Position numbers and translations under genes: made by a program. A stretch of DNA of 39,619 nt, from positions 1-39,619 of IMG/VR virus record IMGVR_UViG_3300044630_007113, one strand, 5' to 3'. How positions within the stretch are numbered: position 1 is the stretch's first letter; every line of letters starts with the position of its first letter. The DNA comes from a virus. The notes under the pieces were generated by a model. It did not search any database. It worked only from the letters and a program-made list of their open reading frames with translations, and was not told the DNA's origin. This document shows positions 21,147 to 28,373 of the stretch, in pieces.

Positions 21147-21548
21147 TTACCAGCTAATTTCCCAATCGCTAAAGTCTGCGGCTAAGCAATCGATTTTATA
21201 ATCTTTTCTTCCGCCTACTATTTCTTGGATCTTGTTCTTTGCAGTGTTTCTTATCCCATTCAGGCCGTGAGTAAGTTCTAAGTTATTTCCGTCCTTTATA
21301 CCCTTTCGGTAATTTGATTCATTGTGCCAGATATGAAGATTCATTTGAGAAAGAACCACTATAGCTCTAATTGTGTCTGCATTTACTTTTTCGCTGGAAT
21401 CTAGCAAAATCTGAATATCATGGACAATGTCCTTAATCTCCTCCGAATATTCATCTTTATGTTGTGAGATAAAGACCTCTTTTAATTGTGAAATGCTTAA
21501 CCTGTCGACCAATTCTGCCAATGTGGGTAGATATTTTCTTTCTGCCAT
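21147..21548 (-). CDS. Helical hypothetical protein of sugar-cluster type
   Basis: 133 residues, all helical. LAELVDRLSISQLKEVFI at the N-terminus and NLHIWHNESNYRKG further on resemble small helical proteins that sit beside sugar and glycosyltransferase genes in large phages and bacteria (DUF4254-like pattern N-x-x-x-W-x-x-E), but this is recalled and weak. It converges with the TPP-enzyme gene with no spacer. Function unknown. Confidence 0.6.
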   Translation of the reverse strand: MAERKYLPTLAELVDRLSISQLKEVFISQHKDEYSEEIKDIVHDIQILLDSSEKVNADTIRAIVVLSQMNLHIWHNESNYRKGIKDGNNLELTHGLNGIRNTAKNKIQEIVGGRKDYKIDCLAADFSDWEISW

Positions 21549-21610
21549 GTTTTTTTATTATTTTAGTTTATTTGAGATCCTTTGTTTCTGAAAGATTGAT
21601 TTATGTATCT

Positions 21611-21619
21611 GATATATAG
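21611..21619 (+). promoter_or_regulatory. Late promoter box GATATATAG
   Basis: Ends 5 nt before the ATG at 21625. Confidence 0.7.
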
Positions 21620-21624
21620 AATCA

Positions 21625-21939
21625 ATGAAGCATTTAAAAATATACGAGTCTTACTCTGACGGAGAAAAGATAACGCTAACATCAAAGCAAAACAGGGATA
21701 TTATATTCACTGTCAAGGGGGGAAGAATAGAATCTATTGAAAACAATGCAGGCCTTAGATTTCCGTATTCCCCTGGCCAATCATACAACATGGGGATGAA
21801 AACCTGGGCATGCAATAATGGGTTTAAATGGAACGGAGAAGATCCTTGCCCAGAAGAGAAACTATTTGGAATTAGAAAAAAAGATATACCACAGGGACAT
21901 GAACTAAGAATGATGTTTCCACATAAATTTAGAAATTAA
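21625..21939 (+). CDS. Tagged small hypothetical protein
   Basis: 104 residues. The tag is MKHLKIYESYS, with Ile-Tyr-Glu (6-8) before Ser9. The rest is beta-rich and basic, with two cysteines (C63, C73) and no recognised motif. It shares one late promoter with the lysozyme gene that starts 1 base after its stop, so the two packaged proteins are probably made together. Confidence 0.72.
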   Translation: MKHLKIYESYSDGEKITLTSKQNRDIIFTVKGGRIESIENNAGLRFPYSPGQSYNMGMKTWACNNGFKWNGEDPCPEEKLFGIRKKDIPQGHELRMMFPHKFRN

Positions 21940-21940
21940 T

Positions 21941-22861
21941 ATGAGATACTTAAAACAATTTTCTGGTTTCGTAAATGAACAAGAGACAAAAGAGAAAGAC
22001 CCAATGAAAGATCCTACTGGCACAGGGGGATCAATGCTAGATACATTAAAAAGTGCTGCTGAGATAATTAAGGGGGCAGGATTTGGTGATTTCTTAGGGG
22101 GTGATTCCGAAGGCGGAGGTACATCATGGGGAGAAAGATTACAAGGAAGTGGTGCTAAAGTTCCTTCCGCAGAGGATGTTAAAAAGGGTGTGGATGAAGT
22201 AAACAAAGCAATGGACAGACATGAGATTACCGATAAAAATATGAGAGCATCTATTCAGGGTGTTATCGGAAAAGAGTGTGGTTGGGCACCACAGAACGAG
22301 GTTCCTTATACTAATACTAGTAATGACAGAATTAGAAAAATTTTCGGTAAAAGGGTTTCAACTTTAAGTGACGCTGAAATTAACACATTAAAAGCTGATC
22401 CTGCTAAATTTTGGGATAGAGTTTATGGCCCAGATGATCCTACAGGGGCTTCTCAAAAATATGGTAACACCCAACCAGGAGATGGATCAAAATATGCAGG
22501 AAGGGGATTTAATGGAATAACTTTTAAATCCGGATATGAAAAAATGCAAAAGCTCTATAACGAAAACGGAAAACTCGGAAAGTCAATAAATTTTGTTACC
22601 AATCCTGATGCCTTAAACGACTTAGATGTTGCAGCGGAAGTTGCAGTACTTTATTTTATAGAGAATTTAAAAAATCCTAAAGTTAAATCTCTGTATGGAT
22701 CAAATGATCCTAATGAGTTTCCCAATAAAGATGCAGCACTCAAAGCGGTCTTTCATGTTAACGCTGGTCTAGGCAACGATTTAAGTAAGCCTATATTCCA
22801 GGAAACCCTAGCAAAATCGACTGCTTTCAGAGATGATATGCTAGCTAAAAATATGGTTTAA
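21941..22861 (+). CDS. Tagged GH19-like lysozyme
   Basis: 306 residues. The tag is MRYLKQFSGFVNEQ, with Val-Asn-Glu (11-13) before Gln14. Residues 14-85 are a Gly/Asp/Lys-rich linker. The lysozyme domain (about 90-306) shows GVIGKECGW with the likely catalytic Glu112, an Asn/Tyr-rich PYTNTSNDRIRKIFG, then FWDRVYG and the family's YAGRGFNGITFKSGYEKM. The fold is the chitinase/lysozyme family used in phage endolysins. The capsid tag suggests it is a virion enzyme for entry, alongside the CHAP protein. Confidence 0.83.
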   Translation: MRYLKQFSGFVNEQETKEKDPMKDPTGTGGSMLDTLKSAAEIIKGAGFGDFLGGDSEGGGTSWGERLQGSGAKVPSAEDVKKGVDEVNKAMDRHEITDKNMRASIQGVIGKECGWAPQNEVPYTNTSNDRIRKIFGKRVSTLSDAEINTLKADPAKFWDRVYGPDDPTGASQKYGNTQPGDGSKYAGRGFNGITFKSGYEKMQKLYNENGKLGKSINFVTNPDALNDLDVAAEVAVLYFIENLKNPKVKSLYGSNDPNEFPNKDAALKAVFHVNAGLGNDLSKPIFQETLAKSTAFRDDMLAKNMV

Positions 22862-22862
22862 T

Positions 22863-23390
22863 ATGTTATTATCAGAACATCTTCAATTTCACATCAATAA
22901 TAGAATTTGTGTAGCAGAGTCAGTTTTCAGACCCGGCAGCGAATCTCATGTCTCTTTATTAACAGAGGCTCGTTCTTTATACCTAGATGGAAATCTTACA
23001 CTTGACAGAGCGACTGCTCTTTTATTTGAAGCTACAGATCTTGGTTTAACTGGATTATATGAGGGAGAAATTGTACCCCTTGATATGCCATTAGAAATTT
23101 TATACGAGGCAGAATACCACGGTAAGAATGTGAAATTGGGATACCCTATGAGGGGAGGAACTAAAAAATTCTATGTCTATGTTAAAAAAGATGATGGCAA
23201 AGTAATTAAGGTCCAATTTGGGATACATGGAATGTCTTCTAAAGTAAGCGATCCTGAAAGAAGAAGAAGTTTTGCAGCAAGACATAAATGCAAGGAAAAG
23301 AAAGATAAAACCAAACCAGGATATTGGGCTTGTAGAATAAATCGATATGCACACATCTGGGGAGGAAAAACTTATCCAGGATTTTGGTAG
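22863..23390 (+). CDS. Conserved phage protein with basic C-terminal domain
   Basis: 175 residues. The N-terminal half is helical with several hydrophobic-x-Glu sites (LLSE, VAES, LLTEA, LLFEA, GLYEG, ILYEA), suggesting prohead processing. The C-terminal half (about 78-175) is a conserved basic domain, LGYPMRGGTKKFYVYVKK..., SDPERRRSFAARHKC..., KTKPGYWACRINRY, ending GFW. I recall this from many marine and freshwater T4-like phages (a DUF5872-like domain) without known function. Starts 1 base after the lysozyme stop. Confidence 0.8.
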   Translation: MLLSEHLQFHINNRICVAESVFRPGSESHVSLLTEARSLYLDGNLTLDRATALLFEATDLGLTGLYEGEIVPLDMPLEILYEAEYHGKNVKLGYPMRGGTKKFYVYVKKDDGKVIKVQFGIHGMSSKVSDPERRRSFAARHKCKEKKDKTKPGYWACRINRYAHIWGGKTYPGFW

Positions 23391-23650
23391 AGACTAAACC
23401 ATATACAGACACACTATCCGAGGATTTTGTAACGAGAAGCTTCTCCCAGGATATAGACCCAATAGAGCTAATGTGGCATAGGGATTTAAAGAATAGAAAT
23501 GTTAAGGTGCTAGAAGGTAAGGATTGGAAAATTCAAATGGAAAATGAACTACCTAAATCCTTTGATACCATAACAATACCCAGACTGACTTGGCATAGAG
23601 TTATAAAGGGATCAGGAAATCTAGTTATACAAATAAAAGAATGGGAATAG
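23384..23650 (+). CDS. Small conserved phage protein, cupin-like
   Basis: 88 residues from a TTG codon overlapping the previous stop (TTTTGGTAG). LMWHRDLKNRNVKVLEGKDWKIQMENELPK and ITIPRLTWHRVIKGSGNLVIQIKE are a small double-beta-sheet (cupin-like) pattern seen in other large phages, where the two W-H-R motifs could form a binding site. Function unknown. A later ATG would remove the first conserved block, so the TTG is preferred. Confidence 0.7.
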   Translation: MVETKPYTDTLSEDFVTRSFSQDIDPIELMWHRDLKNRNVKVLEGKDWKIQMENELPKSFDTITIPRLTWHRVIKGSGNLVIQIKEWE

Positions 23651-23651
23651 A

Positions 23652-23792
23652 ATGAAAAAGAAAGACCTGAAAAAAATGACAGACGAAGAAAAAAAGGCTA
23701 TGAGAAAAGCAGCGGCCAAGATTATGGGCGACAAAATAATTCACGAGAAGAACATCAGAAAGGCCAAAGAGGAAGAAGAAATTACTGAATAA
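23652..23792 (+). CDS. Small charged helical protein
   Basis: 46 residues, almost all Lys/Glu/Ala (MKKKDLKKMTDEEKKAMRKAAAKIMG...), a single predicted helix. Starts one base after the preceding stop; operonic. Could bind nucleic acid; no family recognised. Confidence 0.55.
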   Translation: MKKKDLKKMTDEEKKAMRKAAAKIMGDKIIHEKNIRKAKEEEEITE

Positions 23793-23794
23793 TG

Positions 23795-23811
23795 CGCGTG
23801 TTCGCGTTTTT
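23795..23811 (+). terminator. Possible short terminator
   Basis: CGCG-TGTT-CGCG stem of 4 bp followed by five Ts, directly upstream of the next late box. Short stem, so tentative. Confidence 0.4.
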
Positions 23812-23820
23812 GATATATAA
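23812..23820 (+). promoter_or_regulatory. Late promoter box GATATATAA
   Basis: Ends 5 nt before the ATG at 23826. Confidence 0.7.
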
Positions 23821-23825
23821 GGGAT

Positions 23826-24032
23826 ATGAAAGAAGAAAAATCGATCAATCCCTTTTTAAGTGGGGAGAAAAACCCAAATTCCAAATTAACGGAATCAGAG
23901 GTTCAAGAAATCAGAAAAATTTATAAATCGGGGTCTGTTACTATGATCCAATTGGCAGAAAAATTTGGAATGTCAAGAAGGAGCATTTCTGCAATAGTAA
24001 ACAAGGATAGATGGAAACATTTAGATTCCTAG
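23826..24032 (+). CDS. Helix-turn-helix DNA-binding protein
   Basis: 68 residues. GEKNPNSKLTESEVQEIRKIYKSG followed by TMIQLAEKFGMSRRSISAIVN is a helix-turn-helix of the kind found at the end of phage HNH homing endonucleases, but here the nuclease part is absent. It may be a stand-alone regulator or a remnant of an endonuclease. It has its own near-leaderless late promoter and lies before the carbamoyltransferase. Confidence 0.8.
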   Translation: MKEEKSINPFLSGEKNPNSKLTESEVQEIRKIYKSGSVTMIQLAEKFGMSRRSISAIVNKDRWKHLDS

Positions 24033-24041
24033 AAATATAAA
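24033..24041 (+). promoter_or_regulatory. Weak late-type box AAATATAAA
   Basis: Degenerate late box 13 nt before the ATG at 24055; could allow separate expression of the carbamoyltransferase. Confidence 0.35.
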
Positions 24042-24054
24042 TTTAAAATCCATA

Positions 24055-25734
24055 ATGTATATACTTGGAATCTCTGCATTTTACCACGATTCTGCAGCAT
24101 GTCTGTATAGAAACAACACTTTGCTAGGTGCAGCAGAGGAGGAAAGATTCACTGGAATCAAGGGGGATAGCTCGTTTCCAACTGAAACCATTAAATGGCT
24201 ACTCAAGTCTAATAGAATATCAAAAAAAGATATAGACGTTGTTTGCTGGTACGAAAACCCGATAAAAAAGAGGGAAAGAGTAATCGAGACATTCAGAAAA
24301 AACCCAATTAAAAATATAGGGAGAATCTTAACACACTTATTTAGTGAAAAAAAGAAATCGATCGAAGAGATTTTATTAGAGGAGCTTGGATTTTCTAAAA
24401 AAATTCATTTTGTTGATCATCACCTATCCCACGCATCTTTAGCATATTTCACTTCTAATTTTTCCGAATGTAATATAGTAACAGTTGATGGTGTTGGTGA
24501 AAAAGAGACAGTCACTATTTCTAGGGCAAAAGAAAACCGAATAGCAAAATTACATTCAATAAGTTATCCGCATTCGCTAGGTCTTTTCTATTCTGCATTC
24601 ACCGCTTTTTTGGGATTTAAACCTAATGAGGGGGAATATAAGGTTATGGGTTTAGCTTCTTATGGTGATCCGTCTATTTATTATGACTCAATTAAAAAAA
24701 CCATAGATTACAGGGAGGATAAAATCATAGTAAATATGAAATATTTCTCATGGAATTATTCAGATAGAATAATGTTTAACCAAAATCTCCCTATTCTTCT
24801 TGACGTTCCACCAAGATCTCCCAAGGATGCCATAGAAACTCACCACAAGCATATAGCTGCCTCCGTTCAAAAGATCTATGAAGAAATATTGATGGAGGTA
24901 ATAAAGTTTAGCTACGAGCTTAATACCACTAGTAATTTATGTTTAGGAGGTGGATGCGCTTATAACGGTGTAGCAAACTCTAAAATATCCTCGGCTTCTA
25001 ATTATAAAAACGTTTGGGTACCGCTATCACCGTCAGATGGGGGATCAGCTATAGGTGCATGTCTTCATTATATAAATGTAGTAAAGGAATGGAAAAGAAA
25101 AGGATCATTTGATGCATATCAGGGTCCATCTTTTGAAAGGGAGGAGGTGGAAGCATCCATTAAACCTTTTGAAAAGAGTATTAATTACGATCATCTAGAT
25201 CCAACAGATCTTGTTTTTAAATGCTCAAATCTTCTTAATGAGGGAAATGTTATAGGATGGTTCCAGGGTAAAATGGAGTTTGGTGCAAGAGCATTGGGAA
25301 ATAGATCTATTCTAGCCTCTCCTCTTTATCCGCACATGCAGGACAGAATAAATTCAGTGATAAAGAAGAGAGAGATGTTTAGGCCGTTCGCACCTTCCGT
25401 TACCTTTGATGCGGCATCTAAATTTTTTGAAATAGAAGGTCCTATTCCGTATATGAATATGGTAGTAAAGGTTAAAGAGGGGTGGGATTTACCAGCAATA
25501 ACACACGTGGACGGAACAGCAAGAGTACAAACAGTAACCCCTTACGAAAATCCAAGATTTTATCGCTTATTAAAAACATTTGGCGAGTTATCTGGATATC
25601 CCATATTACTTAACACCTCTTTTAATTTCAAAGATCAAACAATAACATTATACCCGAGGGATGCTATAATAAGATTTTTAGATTCTGAAATGGATTTCTT
25701 AGTTTTAGGAAATTATTTAATCTCAAAAAAATGA
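24055..25734 (+). CDS. NodU/CmcH-family carbamoyltransferase
   Basis: 559 residues, full length for the family. The N-terminal ASKHA-type domain shows ILGISAFYHDSAACLY, EEERFTGIKGDSSFP, VDHHLSHASLAYF and IVTVDGVGE. The C-terminal YrdC-like part has WFQGKMEFGARALGNRSILA, FRPFAPSV and a final LNTSFN. These enzymes use carbamoyl phosphate and ATP to place a carbamoyl group on a hydroxyl of a sugar or antibiotic. It overlaps the next gene in ATGA. Among the glycan genes here it is the most secure assignment. Confidence 0.95.
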   Translation: MYILGISAFYHDSAACLYRNNTLLGAAEEERFTGIKGDSSFPTETIKWLLKSNRISKKDIDVVCWYENPIKKRERVIETFRKNPIKNIGRILTHLFSEKKKSIEEILLEELGFSKKIHFVDHHLSHASLAYFTSNFSECNIVTVDGVGEKETVTISRAKENRIAKLHSISYPHSLGLFYSAFTAFLGFKPNEGEYKVMGLASYGDPSIYYDSIKKTIDYREDKIIVNMKYFSWNYSDRIMFNQNLPILLDVPPRSPKDAIETHHKHIAASVQKIYEEILMEVIKFSYELNTTSNLCLGGGCAYNGVANSKISSASNYKNVWVPLSPSDGGSAIGACLHYINVVKEWKRKGSFDAYQGPSFEREEVEASIKPFEKSINYDHLDPTDLVFKCSNLLNEGNVIGWFQGKMEFGARALGNRSILASPLYPHMQDRINSVIKKREMFRPFAPSVTFDAASKFFEIEGPIPYMNMVVKVKEGWDLPAITHVDGTARVQTVTPYENPRFYRLLKTFGELSGYPILLNTSFNFKDQTITLYPRDAIIRFLDSEMDFLVLGNYLISKK

Positions 25735-26189
25735 TAAAAAAACAGGTATTGAGCCAATGTGAAACAATGATGTACGATTATTCTGACAAAGAATATAGTA
25801 AATGGACTTGCGATATGAGGGACAGAAGGGGAATAAAAGATTTGGGAAGCACCGCTATAGATATATTTGATCTTGATAAAAGGCACGTTAAGCCCATCTA
25901 CCTATCAGCAAGAACTTTCACTGAAGGAACTACTGTAACCTCTAAATTTAGGTTACTTCTAAATAACAGGGATTTTTTAAAATTTACTTCAACCGAAATA
26001 ACATCATTGAATGAAAGGGACGATCTAGAACAAATTAGACCTATTTATAAATTTACGATAAATGGGAATGCTATTAACTTTAAAGATTTCGGTCTCAGAG
26101 ATAGATTCTTAAGTGGAAATATAACACTAGAATTCATCAGAGATTTTTACTTTAATTATTGGATTCCTTCGGAAAATGGTAAAAATTAG
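25731..26189 (+). CDS. Hypothetical protein coupled to the carbamoyltransferase
   Basis: 152 residues, mixed alpha/beta, no motif recognised. It overlaps the carbamoyltransferase stop by 4 nt, so it is likely made with it. Sequence features: acidic/aromatic N-terminus with YDYSDKEYSKWTCDMRDRRG and a C-terminal FIRDFYFNYWIP. No tag and no signal peptide. Confidence 0.6.
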   Translation: MIKKQVLSQCETMMYDYSDKEYSKWTCDMRDRRGIKDLGSTAIDIFDLDKRHVKPIYLSARTFTEGTTVTSKFRLLLNNRDFLKFTSTEITSLNERDDLEQIRPIYKFTINGNAINFKDFGLRDRFLSGNITLEFIRDFYFNYWIPSENGKN

Positions 26190-26210
26190 ATATTAATCTT
26201 TTGAAACTTT

Positions 26211-26223
26211 TTATTTATTTAGG
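26211..26223 (+). promoter_or_regulatory. Early-type promoter element TTATTTATTTAGG
   Basis: TTTTTATTTATTTAGGG before the bS21 gene closely resembles TTTTATTTACTTTAGGG in the two 44-bp elements (1552 and 2019), which precede early-type genes. It ends about 15 nt before the ATG. Confidence 0.4.
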
Positions 26224-26238
26224 GATAGATATCATATT

Positions 26239-26433
26239 ATGATTATAATAGACACAACAAAATACGGATCTATAGATCAGGCCTTAAAGGTTTATAAGAA
26301 CAAAGTATCTAAAACTAAGCTTATTAATCAACTGAGGGAAAGACAAAGCTATACAAAGCCATCGGTTAAGAGAAGAAAGGAAGTTTTAGATGCGGTTTAT
26401 AAACAGGGAATGATCGATGCATCTAATGGATAA
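26239..26433 (+). CDS. rpsU: Ribosomal protein bS21 homologue
   Basis: 64 residues, the length of bacterial bS21. It begins MIIIDTTKYGSIDQALKVYKNKV, matching the MI-V...-E-SID-AL-R-K-K start, followed by LINQLRERQSYTKPSVKRRKEVLDAVYK, matching the conserved R-x-x-Y-x-K-P-S-x-x-R-K-x-K block. bS21 sits near the anti-Shine-Dalgarno end of 16S rRNA, and in Bacteroidota it helps hide that sequence. Phage copies are known in some large phages. It could replace host bS21 to favour phage messages. The C-terminus (QGMIDASNG) is less basic than in hosts. Confidence 0.88.
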   Translation: MIIIDTTKYGSIDQALKVYKNKVSKTKLINQLRERQSYTKPSVKRRKEVLDAVYKQGMIDASNG

Positions 26434-26451
26434 CCAATAATACCTAAGAGT

Positions 26452-26730
26452 ATGAATTCAGGAAAAGAAAAATGTGTTATGTGTGGAATACACACAGAAT
26501 ATAATGTATCTGACCATATTGATATAAGATATGGATACGTTGAGGGAATGGGACAGCTATGCACGTCATGCTATCAGGGATCCTCAAGATCCCATATAAT
26601 GATAGATCATCGGGTCATCTTGGATACACCAAATGACATGGAACTCGGTAAAAAAATAAGATCTTCCTATTTTAGAGAAACCGGAATGAATCCAACTATA
26701 TCTTTTGAGAAAATATCTATTGATAGATAA
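26452..26730 (+). CDS. Small four-cysteine zinc-binding protein
   Basis: 92 residues with KCVMCGIHTEYN and LCTSCYQG, giving two CxxC knuckles about 30 residues apart, a zinc ribbon. The C-terminal part is basic and polar. Starts 18 bp after bS21 and may be co-transcribed; a role at the ribosome or on DNA is possible but unproven. Confidence 0.65.
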   Translation: MNSGKEKCVMCGIHTEYNVSDHIDIRYGYVEGMGQLCTSCYQGSSRSHIMIDHRVILDTPNDMELGKKIRSSYFRETGMNPTISFEKISIDR

Positions 26731-26734
26731 ATGA

Positions 26735-27892
26735 ATGTCGAAAAAGTTACCCTCATCTTTAATAGAGTTTTTAAATAAATTTGTCTCCGGATCCTGGACC
26801 ATTACCCAAGAAGGTTCAGTTTTAATAAATGGGGATTTTGATTGCTCAAATGGTTTAAAGCCAGAACAAAAAGCTCTACCTAAAGTAGGAATTAAAAAAA
26901 TCACCGGCAATTTTAATTGCTCTAATAATAATCTAGAATCTCTTATAAATTGTCCGGAAGAGATCGGGGGATCTTTCAGATGCTCTTCTAATAAATTAAA
27001 ATCCCTAAAATACTCTCCAATAACAGTAGGATCAAATTTTGATTGCATGTACAATCAGATAGAATCTCTAAGGGGATGCACAAAAGAAATACCTGGAAAT
27101 TTTATAGCAGATTTTAACGAATTAACCTCGTTAGAAGAAGGACCTATTAAGGTCGGTGGCGATTACAGAGTAACTGTTAATAAATTAATTTCTCTTAGCG
27201 GATCACCTAGAGAAATAGGAGGATTTTTCCAGTGCGAAAATAATATATTAACCTCTTTAATTGGAGGTCCAAAAATTGTTGGTAAATTGTATAATTGTTC
27301 GGAAAATAGACTTGAAACACTAAAAGGATCACCGAATAAATTAAATGGGAAATTTATATGTTCCAATAATAACTTACGTTCTCTTGAGTTTGGCCCATCT
27401 ATCGTACTCGGAGATTTTGTGTGTAATAATAATTCATTAGAAAATCTTAAGGGATCCCCTAAAATATTAGGATCTGGTTTTAATTGTTCTTCAAATCTTT
27501 TAAATTCTTTGGAGGGATTACCTTTAATGGATCCTGAAAATTTAGTACTTTCTGCTAATACTGTTTCGGAAAAAACCCTAAACCTCCTTGCAAAGGACGT
27601 TTCCACAGGTACGCCATATAATGTTGCAATTGCTTTATCCTGGGATCTTATCGATTATAGGGACCAAGAGCATCTAAGTAAATTTTTAGATTACATGGAT
27701 GTCTCTAATTACATTTCAGGTAGCTACTCCAAGGATCCTATTAAGATAACGAAGATCTACGAAAGGCTTCCTGTTCACATAAAGCAAAGGGTGATTAAAG
27801 AGATCTCGAAGAGAAATGATAATAAATCCCTTCAAAAATCGATGGGCAACGTATATGATTTAATACAAGCGGGTATACTTGATGATATCTAG
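26735..27892 (+). CDS. Leucine-rich-repeat-like protein (untagged)
   Basis: 385 residues. After a short N-terminus (MSKKLPSSLIEFLNKFVSG) and SWTITQEGSVLINGDFDC come about 11 repeats of about 21 residues of the same type as at 9686: LxSLxGxPxxVGGxFxCSxNx. The C-terminal about 120 residues (after ENLVLSANT) are helical. It lacks both the capsid tag and the ADLGDLGF tail, so it is probably a cytoplasmic relative of the packaged LRR protein. Repeats suggest protein binding. Confidence 0.85.
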   Translation: MSKKLPSSLIEFLNKFVSGSWTITQEGSVLINGDFDCSNGLKPEQKALPKVGIKKITGNFNCSNNNLESLINCPEEIGGSFRCSSNKLKSLKYSPITVGSNFDCMYNQIESLRGCTKEIPGNFIADFNELTSLEEGPIKVGGDYRVTVNKLISLSGSPREIGGFFQCENNILTSLIGGPKIVGKLYNCSENRLETLKGSPNKLNGKFICSNNNLRSLEFGPSIVLGDFVCNNNSLENLKGSPKILGSGFNCSSNLLNSLEGLPLMDPENLVLSANTVSEKTLNLLAKDVSTGTPYNVAIALSWDLIDYRDQEHLSKFLDYMDVSNYISGSYSKDPIKITKIYERLPVHIKQRVIKEISKRNDNKSLQKSMGNVYDLIQAGILDDI

Positions 27893-27905
27893 TACCTAAT
27901 TCCTA

Positions 27906-28220
27906 CTACTTTTTAGACTTCTTTGCTTTTGTAGTATCAACCTTAGTCTTCTTAGCTACTGGTTTCTTAGCTACTGGGGTTTTAACCGCTGGCTTCTTAG
28001 CGACCTGCTTTTTAACCGCTGGTTTTTTAACCTCTGCTTTCTTAGATGCTGGCTTTCTAGTTTTTTTAACAGGTAGCTCTACAGAATACTCAACTTCCAG
28101 ATTAGCCGAAGGCTCTATTTTTTCTGGTGCTTCTTGTACTTTAGGCTTATCCTTTTTTATCTTATTTACGTAAATTAAGTACAAAGAACATATTGCGACT
28201 GCTAATATTAATATTCCCAT
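27906..28220 (-). CDS. Membrane-anchored lysine-rich (histone H1-like tail) protein
   Basis: 104 residues on the minus strand. The N-terminal hydrophobic segment (MGILILAVAICSLYLIYV) is a membrane anchor, followed by an acidic linker and then a tail of KKPAVKK, AKKPV and similar repeats (about residues 52-104) like the C-terminal tail of histone H1. It would tether a strongly basic, DNA- or RNA-binding tail to the inner membrane. The upstream AATATATAA box (28238-28246 on this strand) points to late expression. Confidence 0.75.
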   Translation of the reverse strand: MGILILAVAICSLYLIYVNKIKKDKPKVQEAPEKIEPSANLEVEYSVELPVKKTRKPASKKAEVKKPAVKKQVAKKPAVKTPVAKKPVAKKTKVDTTKAKKSKK

Positions 28221-28237
28221 AATTGTTGTTATTTAAT

Positions 28238-28246
28238 TTATATATT
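28238..28246 (-). promoter_or_regulatory. Late promoter box AATATATAA (minus strand)
   Basis: 17 nt upstream of the ATG of the lysine-rich membrane protein gene. Confidence 0.55.
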
Positions 28247-28345
28247 CAAAAGAATATGGGGTTTCCTTAAAAATTCCTCCGTACTGAAATATTTGGGAAA
28301 TAATAACTACAATTTTAAACGTTTAAATTCCTCGGGTATTATTCG

Positions 28346-28353
28346 TATTTTTG
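28346..28353 (+). promoter_or_regulatory. Host-type -7 promoter box (TATTTTTG)
   Basis: Exact TAnnTTTG match 20 nt before the ATG at 28374. It favours that start over the TTG at 28293. Confidence 0.45.
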
Positions 28354-28373
28354 ATCGATTTAAAATATTAAGA

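Noticed and set aside
23826-24032. HNH homing endonuclease
   Set aside because: Only the helix-turn-helix part is present; no HNH residues are visible.
28293-28373. TTG start for the second HExxH protein
   Set aside because: A host-type -7 box at 28346 and an ATG at 28374 give a better start.
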